Shown piece after piece: positions 1 to 13,500 of a stretch of 64,000 bases of DNA. The stretch is from Haliclystus octoradiatus (taxonomy: Eukaryota; Cnidaria; Staurozoa; Stauromedusae; Haliclystidae). A program made the translations under genes and the position numbers. The stretch covers positions 21,875,838-21,939,837 of the forward strand of contig OU744450.1 of NCBI GenBank assembly GCA_916610825.1. Reading direction: 5' to 3'. Position 1 is the first letter of the stretch; each line of letters begins with the position of its first letter. The notes below the pieces were generated by a model. The model was given only the letters and a program-made list of their open reading frames with translations. It was not told where the DNA came from and made no database searches.

Positions 1-1050
1 GTTATTTATCCATGTTGTGATGACTGTAAAAGTTAGCATGACATCAAATGCTGAAGGCCTTTTTTATGAAAATGTTTTAAGTGTTTCACTTTCAAGAATA
101 AAATCGGATTGAAGACCTAAGTTATCTTTATTTAATTGATTATTTTCGTTTCTGGTTATGAGATTGTGCAGAATCAGATCATGGTACACCTCAGTATACA
201 GTATGCCCTTGATAAGCCTTCAGAAGAGGGTTTATAATACCTATTTTGATTTAAATCAAACCAAACTCATAAAGTCGTTGTAGTAGCACTGTTGTAGACT
301 ACAATCTGATCAAAATGTTCAATAAAAGCAAGTTTCATCGGAGCAATAGAAGAAATTCACGGAATCGTTGACATGGTTGTATTTTTCAGCCTTATCTACG
401 GACAGATAATGGGCATAAACCATAGTCTACCGTTCATGTCAGCATAGCAAACTGAAAATAATCTTACAGAAAGTTTAACTTAATGAAAGGTAAAATCATA
501 TGCTAAGATTTAACAAAGTTCAGTTGGATTCTTATTCTTAGTTTTTCGTGAAACTTACCTTGAAAGTGATATCTTTTAACACTACAAAAATACAAATCGA
601 ATCAACCTCTTCAGTAATTTTCTTCTTGTAGATACTACGTTTCCATAAAAGTTGATTTAAATATAGCACACAACTAATCACTACTAATCACTGAACTAAA
701 TTTTCACTGAATTAAAGAGGATCAACAAAATGGCGGGAAAGTCCTTTCTAGTCCAGTCTTGGATCCAGTCTCCATTACTTCAGTGACCTTAGCGAGTTAA
801 GATCATGTGCATACTGCATTGATTTTAGATGCAAGATCATCTGTAGTATGCATGTGATCTTTAAGGGCAACGGGTGAACAAAATCTGGAAACTGCAAAGT
901 TTAAACCGCCATCGCCATCATTAAAAGCTCAATATGAAGTTATGAACGTCAACTAAAACGCCAAGTAGCTTTACGCAGAAAACGCAGCCGCGTCGATGGC
1001 ATTGAAAAAGTAGACTGGATACTAAATAGAGCTGACGCGAGTTGAATTTT
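1..1050. other. AT-rich flank, nothing recognised
   Basis: No open frame, splice-bounded coding segment, RNA gene or terminal-repeat element could be supported here. The stretch ends at the left inverted terminus of the MITE-like element that begins near 1052. Confidence 0.4.
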
Positions 1051-1051
1051 C

Positions 1052-1875
1052 CGTTTACCATTTACACTGCAGCAAAAAAGGCACGGTACTCGTCAATTAA
1101 CACCCGAGGTGTTAACAAGAATGCGGCCCATGCTGTTTTTTTTCAGGGTTTACACAGCTTATTAAAAACTGTTTTCAGGATCGCCCGTGCCTATTTTTAC
1201 GCGGTCCGAGATTGAAAACTTACAAACTGAATTATAGGTTTCTCATTATTTAATGGTTTTACAGGTGAAATTCGATAAATTGAGATTCAATTATGTTAAA
1301 TAACTTGTAAGGATTCCGTTGAACTGAAAATCACTATGTTTTTCATCAATTATAATATTTAAGTTTTTGTTACATTCCTATCTCCATTGAGCAAAATTCA
1401 AATACATTTGGCTTAGTCTTTCACCTCCTGAACATGCTACCACGCCAGATCAGTATTTCTGTGACAAAATACACATCTAAATTTACGCTCCGCATTCGTA
1501 ATTACAATTTGCATAATTAAACATTATATTACAGAAACTTCATTAATTTTCAAAAGAAATACGTAACAAAATATGCTTAATGTGCTTATCTAGCTTTGGT
1601 AATCTTTAGTCTGTTACTGATTTTATTAGAAAACCTCAGAATTCCACTGTAAAGAGACGCAACTTCTACGATGACGTCATAATTACTGCAAAACGGCACG
1701 GTGCCCACTTTTTGAGCGGGCCGAGACTACCTCCAGAAATGATCTCGGCCCGATCAAAATAGTAGGCACGGTGCCGCTTTTCAATGTCTGAAAAAGCCGT
1801 TTAGACAGTGTTTTTGCTTGGCCCGTGCTCAAAAACACTTAACACTTGCCTTTTTTGCTGCAGTGTAAATGGCCC
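1052..1875. mobile_element. MITE-like element E, copy 1
   Basis: Both ends carry the same inverted terminus, seen as CACTGCAGCAAAAAAGGCA near 1066 and its reverse complement near 1850, with CCATTTA shared just outside. The interior has no coding capacity. A second copy with the same internal order lies at 27881-29590 and is interrupted there by a hAT-like insertion, which supports this being a discrete mobile unit. No transposase is present, and the superfamily is not assigned. Confidence 0.6.
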
Positions 1876-2051
1876 TTTACAGTGCCATGTCCATGACCCC
1901 ATATTTCAATACAATATTCAAAATGGGGCTTGATCATACAGTTGTAAATTTGTAATTTGTGTTGCACAGAAAGAAAGTTTTTTAATCTAATTAATGAATA
2001 AATATTTTTTCTAATTTTGCTTTTGATAAAATTGATATGGGTATAGACCAA
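1839..2051 (-). pseudogene. LINE reverse-transcriptase C-terminal fragment
   Basis: Read on the minus strand, about 60 residues resemble the segment after the RT palm of CR1/L2/Jockey-like non-LTR retrotransposons. The pattern is HINFIKSKI, then a leucine/arginine stretch, then LQIYNCMIKPHFEYCIEIWG, matching the family pattern K-I..L-R...FLS...LY..LI.P.LEY...VWG. The frame opens without a proper start and runs into the terminus of element E, so this is a truncated relic. Confidence 0.55.
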
Positions 2052-3756
2052 TTTAATTTATTGAGTCGTATAATGTCATTATATAGAGTCGTATAATGAC
2101 AATCCTAGTAAAGTTAGTCAACACTGCTCATCTTGTCGGTATATAGAAACAAAAAAATTCTATCCGGCTTTTTTAAGAAGCCATATACAAACAAGGACAT
2201 GTCCTGTGCTTTTCTAAAGGAGATGATGGATTTCGCAGGCTAATTGATGTACAATCACGAATTATAGACATTATAGAAGGAGTAATTCTAGCAATCATCC
2301 AACATCGCAAATAGAGACAGTACATATTGACGTCTTCATTTCGAAATAATATATACTTGCGGAAATAATACACATAAAGGGTACTGTTATACACTGATCT
2401 GATACTATGCACTCGATATAAGATCATTTGGGATTACAGAGTTTTTATCAAATCTATTAATCCCTGTAAAAGGTTGTTTTGAGATCGTTAATATATTTAA
2501 CAGTTATCAATTTTTAATTGATCTATGAAAAAAGAAACTAATAACGGATATTTGTCTTGGCTGGTAGTAAATAGATTTTGTTGCTTCGTGTATTACTTTA
2601 TGACTGCACACAGAACTCCGCAGGCATTTGAATTAGTACATTTAATACATTAGTTGAGAAATACGAAATTATATGCGCTATAATAATCACTGCTTAACAA
2701 AAGATCAGAGATCAGGACTCATCAGCAAGTTCCGGCAATAAAATGCACGCAAACAAATCTTATTATCTAATTTCCATAAACATAGCCATATCAACTACTG
2801 CATAACCGAGCCACAATCACACTGAAGAATAACGCAAATAGAAATAATAACAGCGCTGCATTGGTTTTGACAAATTTAACTATATATTAAACTATGAATT
2901 TTATAAAACTGTAAACGTATATTGGTTTTAAATTGACAAATTGTATTGCTTGAGATAATAATTTCAAATAGATATACGTTTTGAATTATACAATTCGATT
3001 GTAATTAACGTTTTTGTTACGTTAGAATGTTGAATATTTCAACTTTAAAATGCTTGTTTTCTGCCGCCGAACGCGAGTTAACTAGACGCGGGAGCAGAAG
3101 TGTGATATACGGAAGAACAATGGAATTTTATCTGTGTTTTTTATCCGGCATTTTACCTGTGTCCGGGTTTTAGACCTGCCCACTTTTTTGAATGTACAAG
3201 AAAATCTGCCATTTGAAAGTTGCCTCTCCTGCAAGATAATTTCACTACTGCTATGACGTACATTTTCAAATTGCGGGAAATATGAAATTTAACAATTATC
3301 CACGTGCTACCAACCGCATTTTGAATTGTGTTAATTTAGCCTGAAATACAATTTGACTTTTTATAAATTGTGGCTGTTAATTAACTATATATTACATAGA
3401 CATTTTAGATCATTAATTTATTACTATTTACGCTAAGCAATTTACTAGAATTGAGCACTATTCAATTGCGAATATTGAGTTACATATAAATTACATACAT
3501 ATATGTTTAACGAGTTTGCAAAGTTTTGCATGGGGAGTAATAGTAATGCCCCCTGAAGAAAACAATTGATGGAGATAAAATACTCTTCTATGGAATATTC
3601 ATGTAAATTATATAATTACAAGCAAAAGTTTGCAAGAAGAGATCATAACATTGATGAACTTTATATTAGCTGCACACAAACTGTTCATAAAAGGTTCATG
3701 AACTAATTCATTGGGCTATTCATAACATTCATAAACATTATTCAAATTTATTCATA
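2052..3756. other. AT-rich intergenic stretch, no gene seen
   Basis: Only short accidental frames occur, and no splice-bounded coding segment was found. The last part, about 3660-3750, has scattered GTTCATGAAC-type sequence related to family C. Confidence 0.4.
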
Positions 3757-3933
3757 CAGTGAAACCTGTATATAACAGCCAGCTACGAGAGGTAGATAAA
3801 ATGACCATTATAGACAGGTGGCCTTTATATACAGGTTTGATTCAATAGAAAATATTATTTTAGACATTGCAAGAGTGACCATTATAGACAGGTGGCCGCT
3901 TCATAGAGGTGACCGTTATAACAGTTTTGACTG
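3757..3933 (+). mobile_element. Family A MITE (pogo/mariner-like), copy 1
   Basis: A 177-bp element begins CAGTGAAACCTGTATATAAC and ends with the near-complementary TTATAACAGTTTTGACTG. TA flanks it on both sides (3755-3756 and 3934-3935), giving a TA target duplication. The ends and TA duplication fit Tc1/mariner-pogo class MITEs. There is no coding capacity. Confidence 0.8.
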
Positions 3934-4265
3934 TATTCATAAACTTTGTGAACTATGTTTTGTTTGAGTATATAAAAATAATATGAAATCGACTGCAATG
4001 CTAAAAGGAATTAGGAAGCAATACCTTTGATAAAATAAGAATTAGCCAAAATTTGAGAAAATAAGAAAATCCTTTATGAACATTGAAAATATATACATTG
4101 CTGACTGCTGGGTTTATCAGACAATCATACAGCCGTACTGGACATACAGAAACTGTAAATCTAATGATGTCTGACATGGTGTATGCATAACTGCATATTC
4201 CTATTGGTTTGAGCTAAAACAGTTAATTACTGGTATGTACAAATAACATTTAATAAAATGTGGTG

Positions 4266-4580
4266 TTATGACTTGGTGAAAAATTGACTAATCAATCGTT
4301 GTTTGTTGTCAATTTTTGCTTTCTTTGGTGACCTCTTATTTGGAGATGGAGATGTAGCATTGTGACTCTTTGGTGATTTCAAAGGTGAAATGTTAATCTT
4401 CTTTTTGTTAGTATCTTTACCAGAATCACCAGTATCTGCTGATGGAATTGGATTGGCAAACGTTTCACCTGGTTTCAATTTGGTCACAAAATTAAAGATG
4501 CTTTGTGTTTGAAATTGTGGTTTCCAATCGTAATTAAGATCACCAAGTATTTGAGTTAAATTTCTGGAATTGATGAGCGG
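4266..4580 (-). CDS. DUF72 gene exon 7 (terminal, PIP box)
   Basis: The acceptor TTTTACAG precedes PLINSRNLTQILGDL, which continues the DUF72 C-terminal helix from exon 6. The remaining 85 or so residues are low-complexity, rich in Ser, Pro and Lys, and end with the PIP-box octamer QRLISQFF three residues before the stop. Confidence 0.88.
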   Translation of the reverse strand, partial: PLINSRNLTQILGDLNYDWKPQFQTQSIFNFVTKLKPGETFANPIPSADTGDSGKDTNKKKINISPLKSPKSHNATSPSPNKRSPKKAKIDNKQRLISQFFTKS

Positions 4581-7500
4581 CTGTAAAAGAAAATGTAAAA
4601 ATGATTCACAACCAGCCTCCTCGTCTATATTGCTATGACAATGAGCTGGCAATCTGATCTACTTGTTAAAATCTAGGAAATTGTTGCGAAGCAGAAAAGT
4701 ATGTCTGTGTGTGGGAGTTGAACCCACAACCTCTGAATGTCCAGTCCAGTGGTTTATTCCAACACTACTCATACGGTAAGGAAACTTAAATATTGCCCTA
4801 ATGTGTTAAAATATGTGGGACATGAATTAAGTTAGCCTCTGTGCAGACTGACTTTTCCTTGTATAGTCTGTCTGTGCATTACCGCTGAATTAGGCGTACT
4901 GATCGTTCTTTTCACTATCTCATTCTGGTACTCTGTTTGTCTGTTGTGATTGGGTAATGGAATATATGAATGGAACAAGACAATTGACAAGTATTTTAAA
5001 ATAATGAAAATTGAGTAGTGGCAGTAAACCACATTGCATGAATATTCATTTAATATGAATTTGGTACAAACACTTGGTATGCAATACTCTGCATCAATAC
5101 GCAGATGGATTATAAAAAGTAAAAGTCTGTCTGCAAGCCGACTAGAAAAAAGTGTATGTCAGAGGAAAATAGATTTGGATTCAGCTTCATATGGGATGTT
5201 AACGCTGCAAAATATTCTACTGAGTTCATGAACTATAAATGATATGAAAAGTTTATAAACACAAACCATCTAATATTCATGAACAGTTCATGAACTGTTT
5301 ATATAAGGTGTTGCTGCATTGTTCATGAGCAGTTCATGAACTCAGTAAATAAATTTCAAAATGGTGTTAATCACATCATAAACTGATTTTCACATATCAT
5401 AGGTTAATACCTGGTCTTCATGATCTGTACCCCATAAAAAGTAGACAGGTCCAAGTAAATTCATGTTACCATCACATAGTGTTTTCAAACGATTGTGCCA
5501 TCTGAAATGTTAAAGTTATTGAGTTACCGAGGAAGACTAAAATTAACTTAAATTCCCTGTTGGATGTGGTCTGGCTTTGAAATTGATTCCTAATGGGAAT
5601 ATTAGTTAATGAAGTCCACAAAACCACCTGTGCAATGTTATGCAATTTTGTATCTTTCAATGTTTTTGTTAAAAATGAGCTGAAGTCTTGCACAGGCATA
5701 TTCATGAAAGCCACATCAGTATGATCAGTTCATGAACATAATTACCGTTCTATGAACTAGCTAATAAACAAATCATGAGAATTGGTGTCATTTAACACAC
5801 ATTAATAGATCACAGCAAGGGGCATTATTTACTCTATAGACTTTTAACAAAGTGTGGGCAAAGCAGTGAGCAGGTGAGAAATTCCCAAAATCAATTTCTT
5901 CTTGCATCAAAGAGATCACCAAAAATAGGAAAACAGATAATTTATAGTGTGGAGAGAAGAGAAGAGAAGTGGAAGATAGTGAGCCAACTGCTGAAAGCAG
6001 TCGTTTTTCTGACGCTCTACCATCATTCAGAGAACCAGACACACGAACAAACACAAGGTCATACTTACAGAAGTTTACATGGAGCTACTGTATAGGTTAC
6101 TAAAACATCAAATGAGTACCATCTGAGGATGGCGAATGGAACGGCCCAGAGGGAATTGCATTGTGAGTAGCTGCAGCACATCGTTGCGCATTCACAATCG
6201 AGACCTATCTACCATGAAATCTGTTGAAATTGATCTGCAGTGTCGCGGCTGAGATCAACAAAGAGCGTTTAAAATCATTGCTCTTAGCGGAAGAAGCCAC
6301 TCCTCTAGAAATAGAGGAGTGGTACGGGTACCTTTGGTAGGGCGACACCGTCTACATTACTTACTTACTGTATAGGTTAAAATGAAATCTTGAGAGTTTA
6401 TCAACAATTAATAATCACTTGGAAAAAACTCGAGGCATGATTGGTGGATTTGTACCACGTGTTTAGCAGTTATGTCAAGACAACTCACGATATTCCATGG
6501 CAACCACTAAAAGCGTGCGGGTATATGGTCTATACCCGCACGTGTGCGGTTATAGAGCTATACCTGCACGGCTTTAACCAAACAACTAGAAAACATGTTT
6601 TGAAAATGGCGACTAGCTGTGACAGATTGAATATTTTTTCATAAAATCAAAATATATACTCTGTAATCGAAAATTCAATTGAGAAATTCAAAAAGTAACA
6701 TATTGGGAATTGCTATATTCCGATGTAACTTTTACTATATTTTTAAAATTGCAAACATGTTGGAAAAACAATTATATTGAATTCTTCGCTTTATATTTTG
6801 AAATGATATTCGTAAGAATTTTATTCAAATTGTATTTAATGAAAATCAATGAACCATTAAATTAGAAAACAAATCATTGTTGTAGTGAAACTGATGAGAG
6901 ACAATTGATGTTCTAGACAAATATTATGTTACATGATTATTAAAATGATTACATCACTCTTTGTTTGTGGGCCATCGAAATTTAGACCCACTCGTTCTCT
7001 AACAACAAACGAGAAATCCATATCGATATGGATTTCTCGTTTGTTGTTATTAAACTCGTGGATCTAAATTCCGATAACCCACTCACAAGAGTGATGTAAT
7101 CCCTTATTAGTTAATGGCTATGCCTACTTGTGGCGTTAATACAGGAACTGTGCGATTGGAAAAATCAATCAAATGTTGTCATCAAATAACACAATGCCTG
7201 TACATTACAATACATACGCCTGTATTTGATGATCTGGTAAAACACGCCTTTTGCCTTCTCTTCTGTGAACGCGTATGTAACAGAACTCAAGAGAACCCAA
7301 GTCTACATTAATTGGAATGACATCATCTCCGCAAATATTCCCTTCCTCCTAAAAAAGAATACGTGAGAGCTCAATATCCAATATCAAAAGTTACAAATAT
7401 GACACGGCTGTCAAGTTCACTTATGATACACTAAATAGCTAGTAGGCCTACAGGCAACCATCCCAGTGAAAAAAGGTCATGAGCCTTAAATGGTTCAATT

Positions 7501-10500
7501 TTCATGGGCTATCTTTTAACTGTCCATCGAATATTCTTGTGAAGGTTCATGTAATACAGGTCATGAACTGTTCATAAGGTGTCCATGGATACAGTCCATA
7601 AAGTTCCGACCTAATGACCTCCTTTAAAATTGTTTTCCATTGACAATGTGATCACGATCACCTTTCATAAGAAGAATCTAAACAACACCACTCAGAGAGT
7701 TGGTTATTCTCTTTGAGTGAGGAGTTTTAATGTATGTTTGTCAATAATCTCGAATGTGTATCTACAGATGAAAAGTTGTACCCAGATTTTGATCAGAGTC
7801 TTTAGGCAAATTTGAGAACAACATTAATAGCCCCTGCAAAAATTATTACTAACTCTTTGAACGATTTACACATTCTCGACGTCAACAACAAGAAAATTTT
7901 GGAGGTACCGAAGAAAAGACATTGGTTGCAGGCAAAAAATATACTTTGTACATTCGGAGTCACAGAGAGGTGTTAATTATCAGACAATTTACTGCAATTT
8001 ACTAGAAAGAGTCTACAAAAAACATAATTTAATTTACCTTCTCATTAACTGTACTCTTTTGCATTCTGAACTAAAAAATTGGCAATAAATGAAAAGTTAA
8101 AACTACAACAAATTGAAATGAAGAATCTACCATGTGAAAACATTTTCAAAAAAATAAATAAATAAATAAATTCAAAGTTGATGAAGATATTGAAATTCAA
8201 ATTCTAATAATGCCGGAAATATTTCTATAATGCTGCAAAATTGATGGGGGTAATACCATTTTCAAAACCATAATGAATATCATCCTTTATACAAAATAAA
8301 CATACTCACTTCACTTTGTAATTCATCAGTTATAACAATACCTGCAATTAAATTGTTGATATTTAATATACAGTGAAACCTGTATATAACAGCCCACTAA
8401 GAGAGGTAGATAAAATGACCATTATAGACAGGTTACCTTTATATACAGGTTTGATTCAATAAAAAATATTATTTTAGACATTGCAAAAGTGACCATTATA
8501 GACAGGTGACCGCTTTATAGAGGTGATCGTTATAACAGGATTGACTGTATTGCAGAATTGAAAAAGAAATGAATAGAAATGCTGACATTACCTATTGAGA
8601 AACATGAGAAGTAATTCATTCGTTGAATAAGAATACGCGTGGAATAGATATGCTGAGTAGGTCTACCGTATTTGAATAAAGCTGTTTTTGATTAGCTCTG
8701 TTTGAGCAAAACTACTGTGTAAACAATAATAATGATGTATTGACTTGTACTTTATCTTTCTTAATCTCCCACAGCAGTTTTCTTAGAAAGAGCTAATGTG
8801 CCAATGTGTTAGCCTACTGTTAGCTGGCTAAAGTGTTATCCTTTGAGGATGCATTGAGCATATGGTGCAATATGGTATCTTAGATACCGATATTGTATGC
8901 ATATTGTGCAATTATCTATCACAATCTTTCTGTCATAATGATTGAACATTGAATGGTTAATACAGCTTTAGCATTGATAGCTGCTCAATCAGTCGTTTAC
9001 CATTTTCAACCAATCAATCAATCAATTCATACCTTTGTCAGACTCTGTGTCCTCATCCACGTCTTCCAGACAATTGTGATTCTATTCAACATAACCCTTT
9101 GGAAACAGTTCGTGAACAGTTAAACGGCACAATTTTCTTGAATTTTTTCTGGATTGTTTATAAGGTGTTAATGAACAATCCATGAATATTTGTAAAGTTC
9201 ATGAACTGTTCAAAAGGTTCGTGAACTCAACCAATTTCATACAGGGGAGGCTTGAGTACATCAATCTTCTTACCAATATTATGAAGTCTTAGCCAATCAA
9301 CTGTTGATTGTCTTTTATTGTCTGAAAACCATTCTCTACTCCGAAACTCAACAGCCATGCTATATGATTGTGATAAGTTATTGCGGCATTCTTCGATATA
9401 AGATTTATTTACGGGAGTTGCATAAACATTGGAAGGGAACTGCAAAAAATTGAAACACTGGTTGTTCAGCAGACGATAACTGTTTGCAAGAAAAAATCAA
9501 TAATCGCCTTTATTGACATACATCACTACTTAGCTCTAACGGACAGGCAATAGGAAAAATTTGAGCTTGGTTGAGTTCATCAAGGTACAGTGAAGCCTGT
9601 ATATAACAGCCAGCTACGAGAGGTAGATAAATTGACCACTATAAACATGTGGCCTTTATATACAGGTTTGATTCAATAGAAAATAATAATTGAGATATAT
9701 AGAGGGTCACCACTATAGACAGGCGGCCATTGTATAGAGGTGACCGTTATAACAGGTTTGACTGTAATACACTTCCTGCAAGGTTTTTACTGGGTAATTA
9801 CTGTGGCTTAAAAACATGCCTTTTATGATGGACTTGACTGGACCCTCTTTCTCTCGACGGATGAGTACATAATTAAAATGGATTGTCGATAAAACAAGTT
9901 ACTTACTTGAAATATAACAACACCAAGTTTTTTAGCCTCATGGGCAGGCTGTAAGACTTTATTGAAATAATCCCAAATATCTGTTTTGAAATCTGACGAT
10001 AAATCTGTCCATTTGACTTCTGAGTTACCAGCATTAGCAATTGGATGCTTTTCTCTTAATGCAACAGGAATTGTATTCCAATTAGCAACCTAATAAACAT
10101 CAAACATTCAACAATAGGGATTTCCTCATAAATAGATTCAGGTACACTTGAAAGTTGTATCCAAAATATTTTTAAAAAATATATCAAGAAATGAGTATGT
10201 AATTAATGATTGAAAGTCATCAACAAATTACCCAGAAAAAATAGGCAATATTTTTCGGTGAGAATCCCCGATTACAAAATTTCAACAATATAGGTACAGT
10301 GTATAATATAGAAATGTTGAAATTCTCAATCAAATTCAACATGATCATATTGCTAGCCTAGCCTAATGTTAATGAGGGTGACAAGGGGGTTAATCTTTGT
10401 TAGAACGTCTTAGCCATAAATAAGGTGGTTTGCATCTCTTCGGGAATTATCTATGAATAATTATTGACATTCGACTTTGTATTGACATTTATATTTGACA

Positions 10501-13500
10501 TTGAGATTTTTTAAAATTGACATTATAAATATTCGACAAAAGTAGGAACCCTTGAATTCTAGATCCCACAAAGCTGGAGCAAATTCTGAAGGTCAAATTG
10601 AGATTTTTATTGATATTTATAGAATCATATTTGAATGGAATGTACCAAATCAGGATAAACAGTTTCTATGGGATTCTTGCGTGGTTCCTATATGAAAAAT
10701 TGCCTTATCCTATTAGGGAAGAATTTACCTCATTAGGGAAGAATTACCTTATCAGGGAAAATTTACCTCATTGGGGAAGAATTACCGTATCAGGGAAGAA
10801 TTTACCTCATTAGGGAAGAATTTACCTAACTAGGGAAGAATTTACCTCATCAGGGAAGAATTTACCTAACTATGGAAGAATTTACTTCATTATAGGGAAG
10901 AATTTACCTCATTAGGGAAGAATTACCTTATCAGGGAAAATTTACCTCATTTGGGAAGAATTACCTTATCAGGGAAGAATTTACCTCATTAGGGAAGAAT
11001 TTACCTAACTAGGGAAGAATTTACCTCATCAGGGAATAATTTACCTCATTAAGGAAGAATTTACCTCATTGGGGAAGAATTACCTTATCAGGGAAGAATT
11101 TACCTCATCAGGGAATAATGTAGGCCTACCTCATTAGGGAAGAATTTACCTCATTAGGGAAGAAACTGGCACATTATACATACCCTCCTTGTAAACAATG
11201 AAAATGCTTTGAAATGAAATAGAAATCCCAGATGAGATTCGCCTTTGTTGGCACCGGTGGCTTTCTCGTATGCTCCGGCGAGTTACATTATTCTTGATTC
11301 TGAGTTCATCCTTAACAAGCATCGAATCAAAACATACCAACTGTGGCATTATTATTTGCGGAGATTTCAATACAATGAATACAACAAAGTTGTGCAATAG
11401 TTTCACTTTGAAACAAGTTGTACGTTTTCCAACACTAGATTTGATCCTTACAAACATGGCAGACACTTACGAGAAACCAACACAACAACCACCTTCTGGT
11501 CTCTCCGACCATATGTCTGTTGAACTACAACAAAAGCTTAGGTCCCAACGGCCACGGCCAGCAATCACCAAAAGAACAAGAGACCTACGCCCAAGTACGC
11601 GTGTTGCAATGAGCCTATATTTGGAAGCCGTAGACATTAGCGGGATGATAAATTGCAAAGAAACTTGCGAGGAGAAGACTAGTAACTTAATAAATATCAT
11701 CACTACAGGCCTCAATTGCATCATGCCTGTCCGATGTAGAAGAGTACATCCCTCAGAACCACCTTGGATTTCTTCCTTCCTAAAAAAGCCTATCAAACAA
11801 AGACAGCAAGCTCTACATAATGGCAACAATACAGAATTCAGACTATTAAGGAACAAAGTAAATCGTGAACGTAAAATTTGTCGTTCGAAGTATTATAAAG
11901 CTGAAATAGAGCACCTAAAAACTGTCAATGCCTCTGCTTGGTGGTCTGAGGTGAAGAGATTAAGTGGCTTCTCGCCACCCCAAACAACAACAAATAGCAT
12001 TTCCAAACAACTTCAGCACCTCAAAGAATCTTCTGATCAAGAGTGCAAGTTAGCGGACATCATCAATGAATCTTTCATCACACCAATGCGTTGTTTCACT
12101 TCATTACCAACTGATTATCTCATCCAGCATCCTGAAGGGACACCAGAAACGCCAATGACCATGCTATCGACAGCTGAAGTTTTTAAAACTTTAGCTACTT
12201 TAAACAGCAGAAAAGCATGTGGCCCAGACGGCATCCCAGGTTGGCTTCTAAAGGAAAATGCTGATATCTTAGCGGAACCAATAGCAGACATTCTAAATTC
12301 GTCATATCAAGAAAGCTGCCTACCTCTATCTTGGAAAGAGGCAGACGTTGTGCCTATCCCAAAACAACAGCCAATCGTAGATATCAACAAACACCTACGC
12401 CCCATTTCGTTGACACCGATTCTATCAAAGATAGCGGAGGAATACGTAGTGAAAGCTTTTGTAAAACCAGCTGTCTTGAAAAACATCGACCATCTGCAGT
12501 TTGGAACAATCCCTAAATCAAATTCAACACAGGCGCTCATCAGTATGATCCACTCTTGGTCAACAGCCACAGATGGCAACGGGACAACTATGAGAGTCAT
12601 GTTTTTTGATTTTAGAAAAGCCTTCGACCTGATCGACCATCGCATATTGGCACTAAAACTTGAAAATTACTTAATACCAACACAAATGAAAAATTGGATC
12701 TTGGACTTCTTGAAAAATCGAAAACAAAGAGTAAAATTGGGAAATGATTGCATTTCTGAGTGGGGAGACGTGCCAGCAGGCGTTCCACAAGGGACCAAAC
12801 TTGGGCCATGGCTATTCCTCATAATGATCAACGACCTTACAGTTAGCAATGCATCCTTGTGGAAGTATGTGGACGACACCACATTATCAGAGTCAGTGAA
12901 GAGGAGCGATCAAAGCCAGATGCAGCAGTTTGTGAATGAGCTTGTTCAAAAGGTGGACGCAAATGGTTTTCAGCTGAACGAGAAGAAATGTAGCGAAATG
13001 AAGATATCTTTTAGTAGAAAGCAACAAGCTATACTACCTATCACCATCAATACTAAAGAGGTAGAAACTGTCTCTACATGTAAATTACTTGGAGTTACGG
13101 TATCACATGACTTAAAATGGAACGCTCATGTAGAAAATATCTGTAAGAAAGTAGCTAAACGCCTATATTTCCCAAGACAACTCAAAAGAGCTGGTCTATC
13201 GACCAATGATTTAATAATTTTCTACAAAACATGCATCTGTCCCGTTGCTGAGTACGCATGTGCTCTTTTCCATAACGCTTTAACTAAATATCTGTCAAAT
13301 GACATAGAAAAACTTCAAAAAAGAGCAATGAAGATTATAAGGCTAGATTTGAGATATAGCGAAGCACTCATTCTGTTATCCTTGGAAAAACTTTCAGAGC
13401 GTAGAGGAACAATATGTGAGAAGCTCTTTCTTGACATCATAGAAAACGAAAGCCATAAGCTACATAACTTATTACCACCTAGAAACAACAGCACGGTGAA

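Noticed and set aside
5788-6095. Overlapping frames on both strands
   Set aside because: Both sit in DUF72 intron 6, have no domain and overlap each other. Treated as chance frames.
10706-11170. CRISPR-like appearance of regularly repeated units
   Set aside because: Units are contiguous with no unique spacers and lie in a eukaryotic intron. It is a minisatellite.
11146-11466. Minus-strand frame containing a piece of DUF72 exon 1
   Set aside because: The similarity comes from the LINE target duplication. The rest is antisense LINE.
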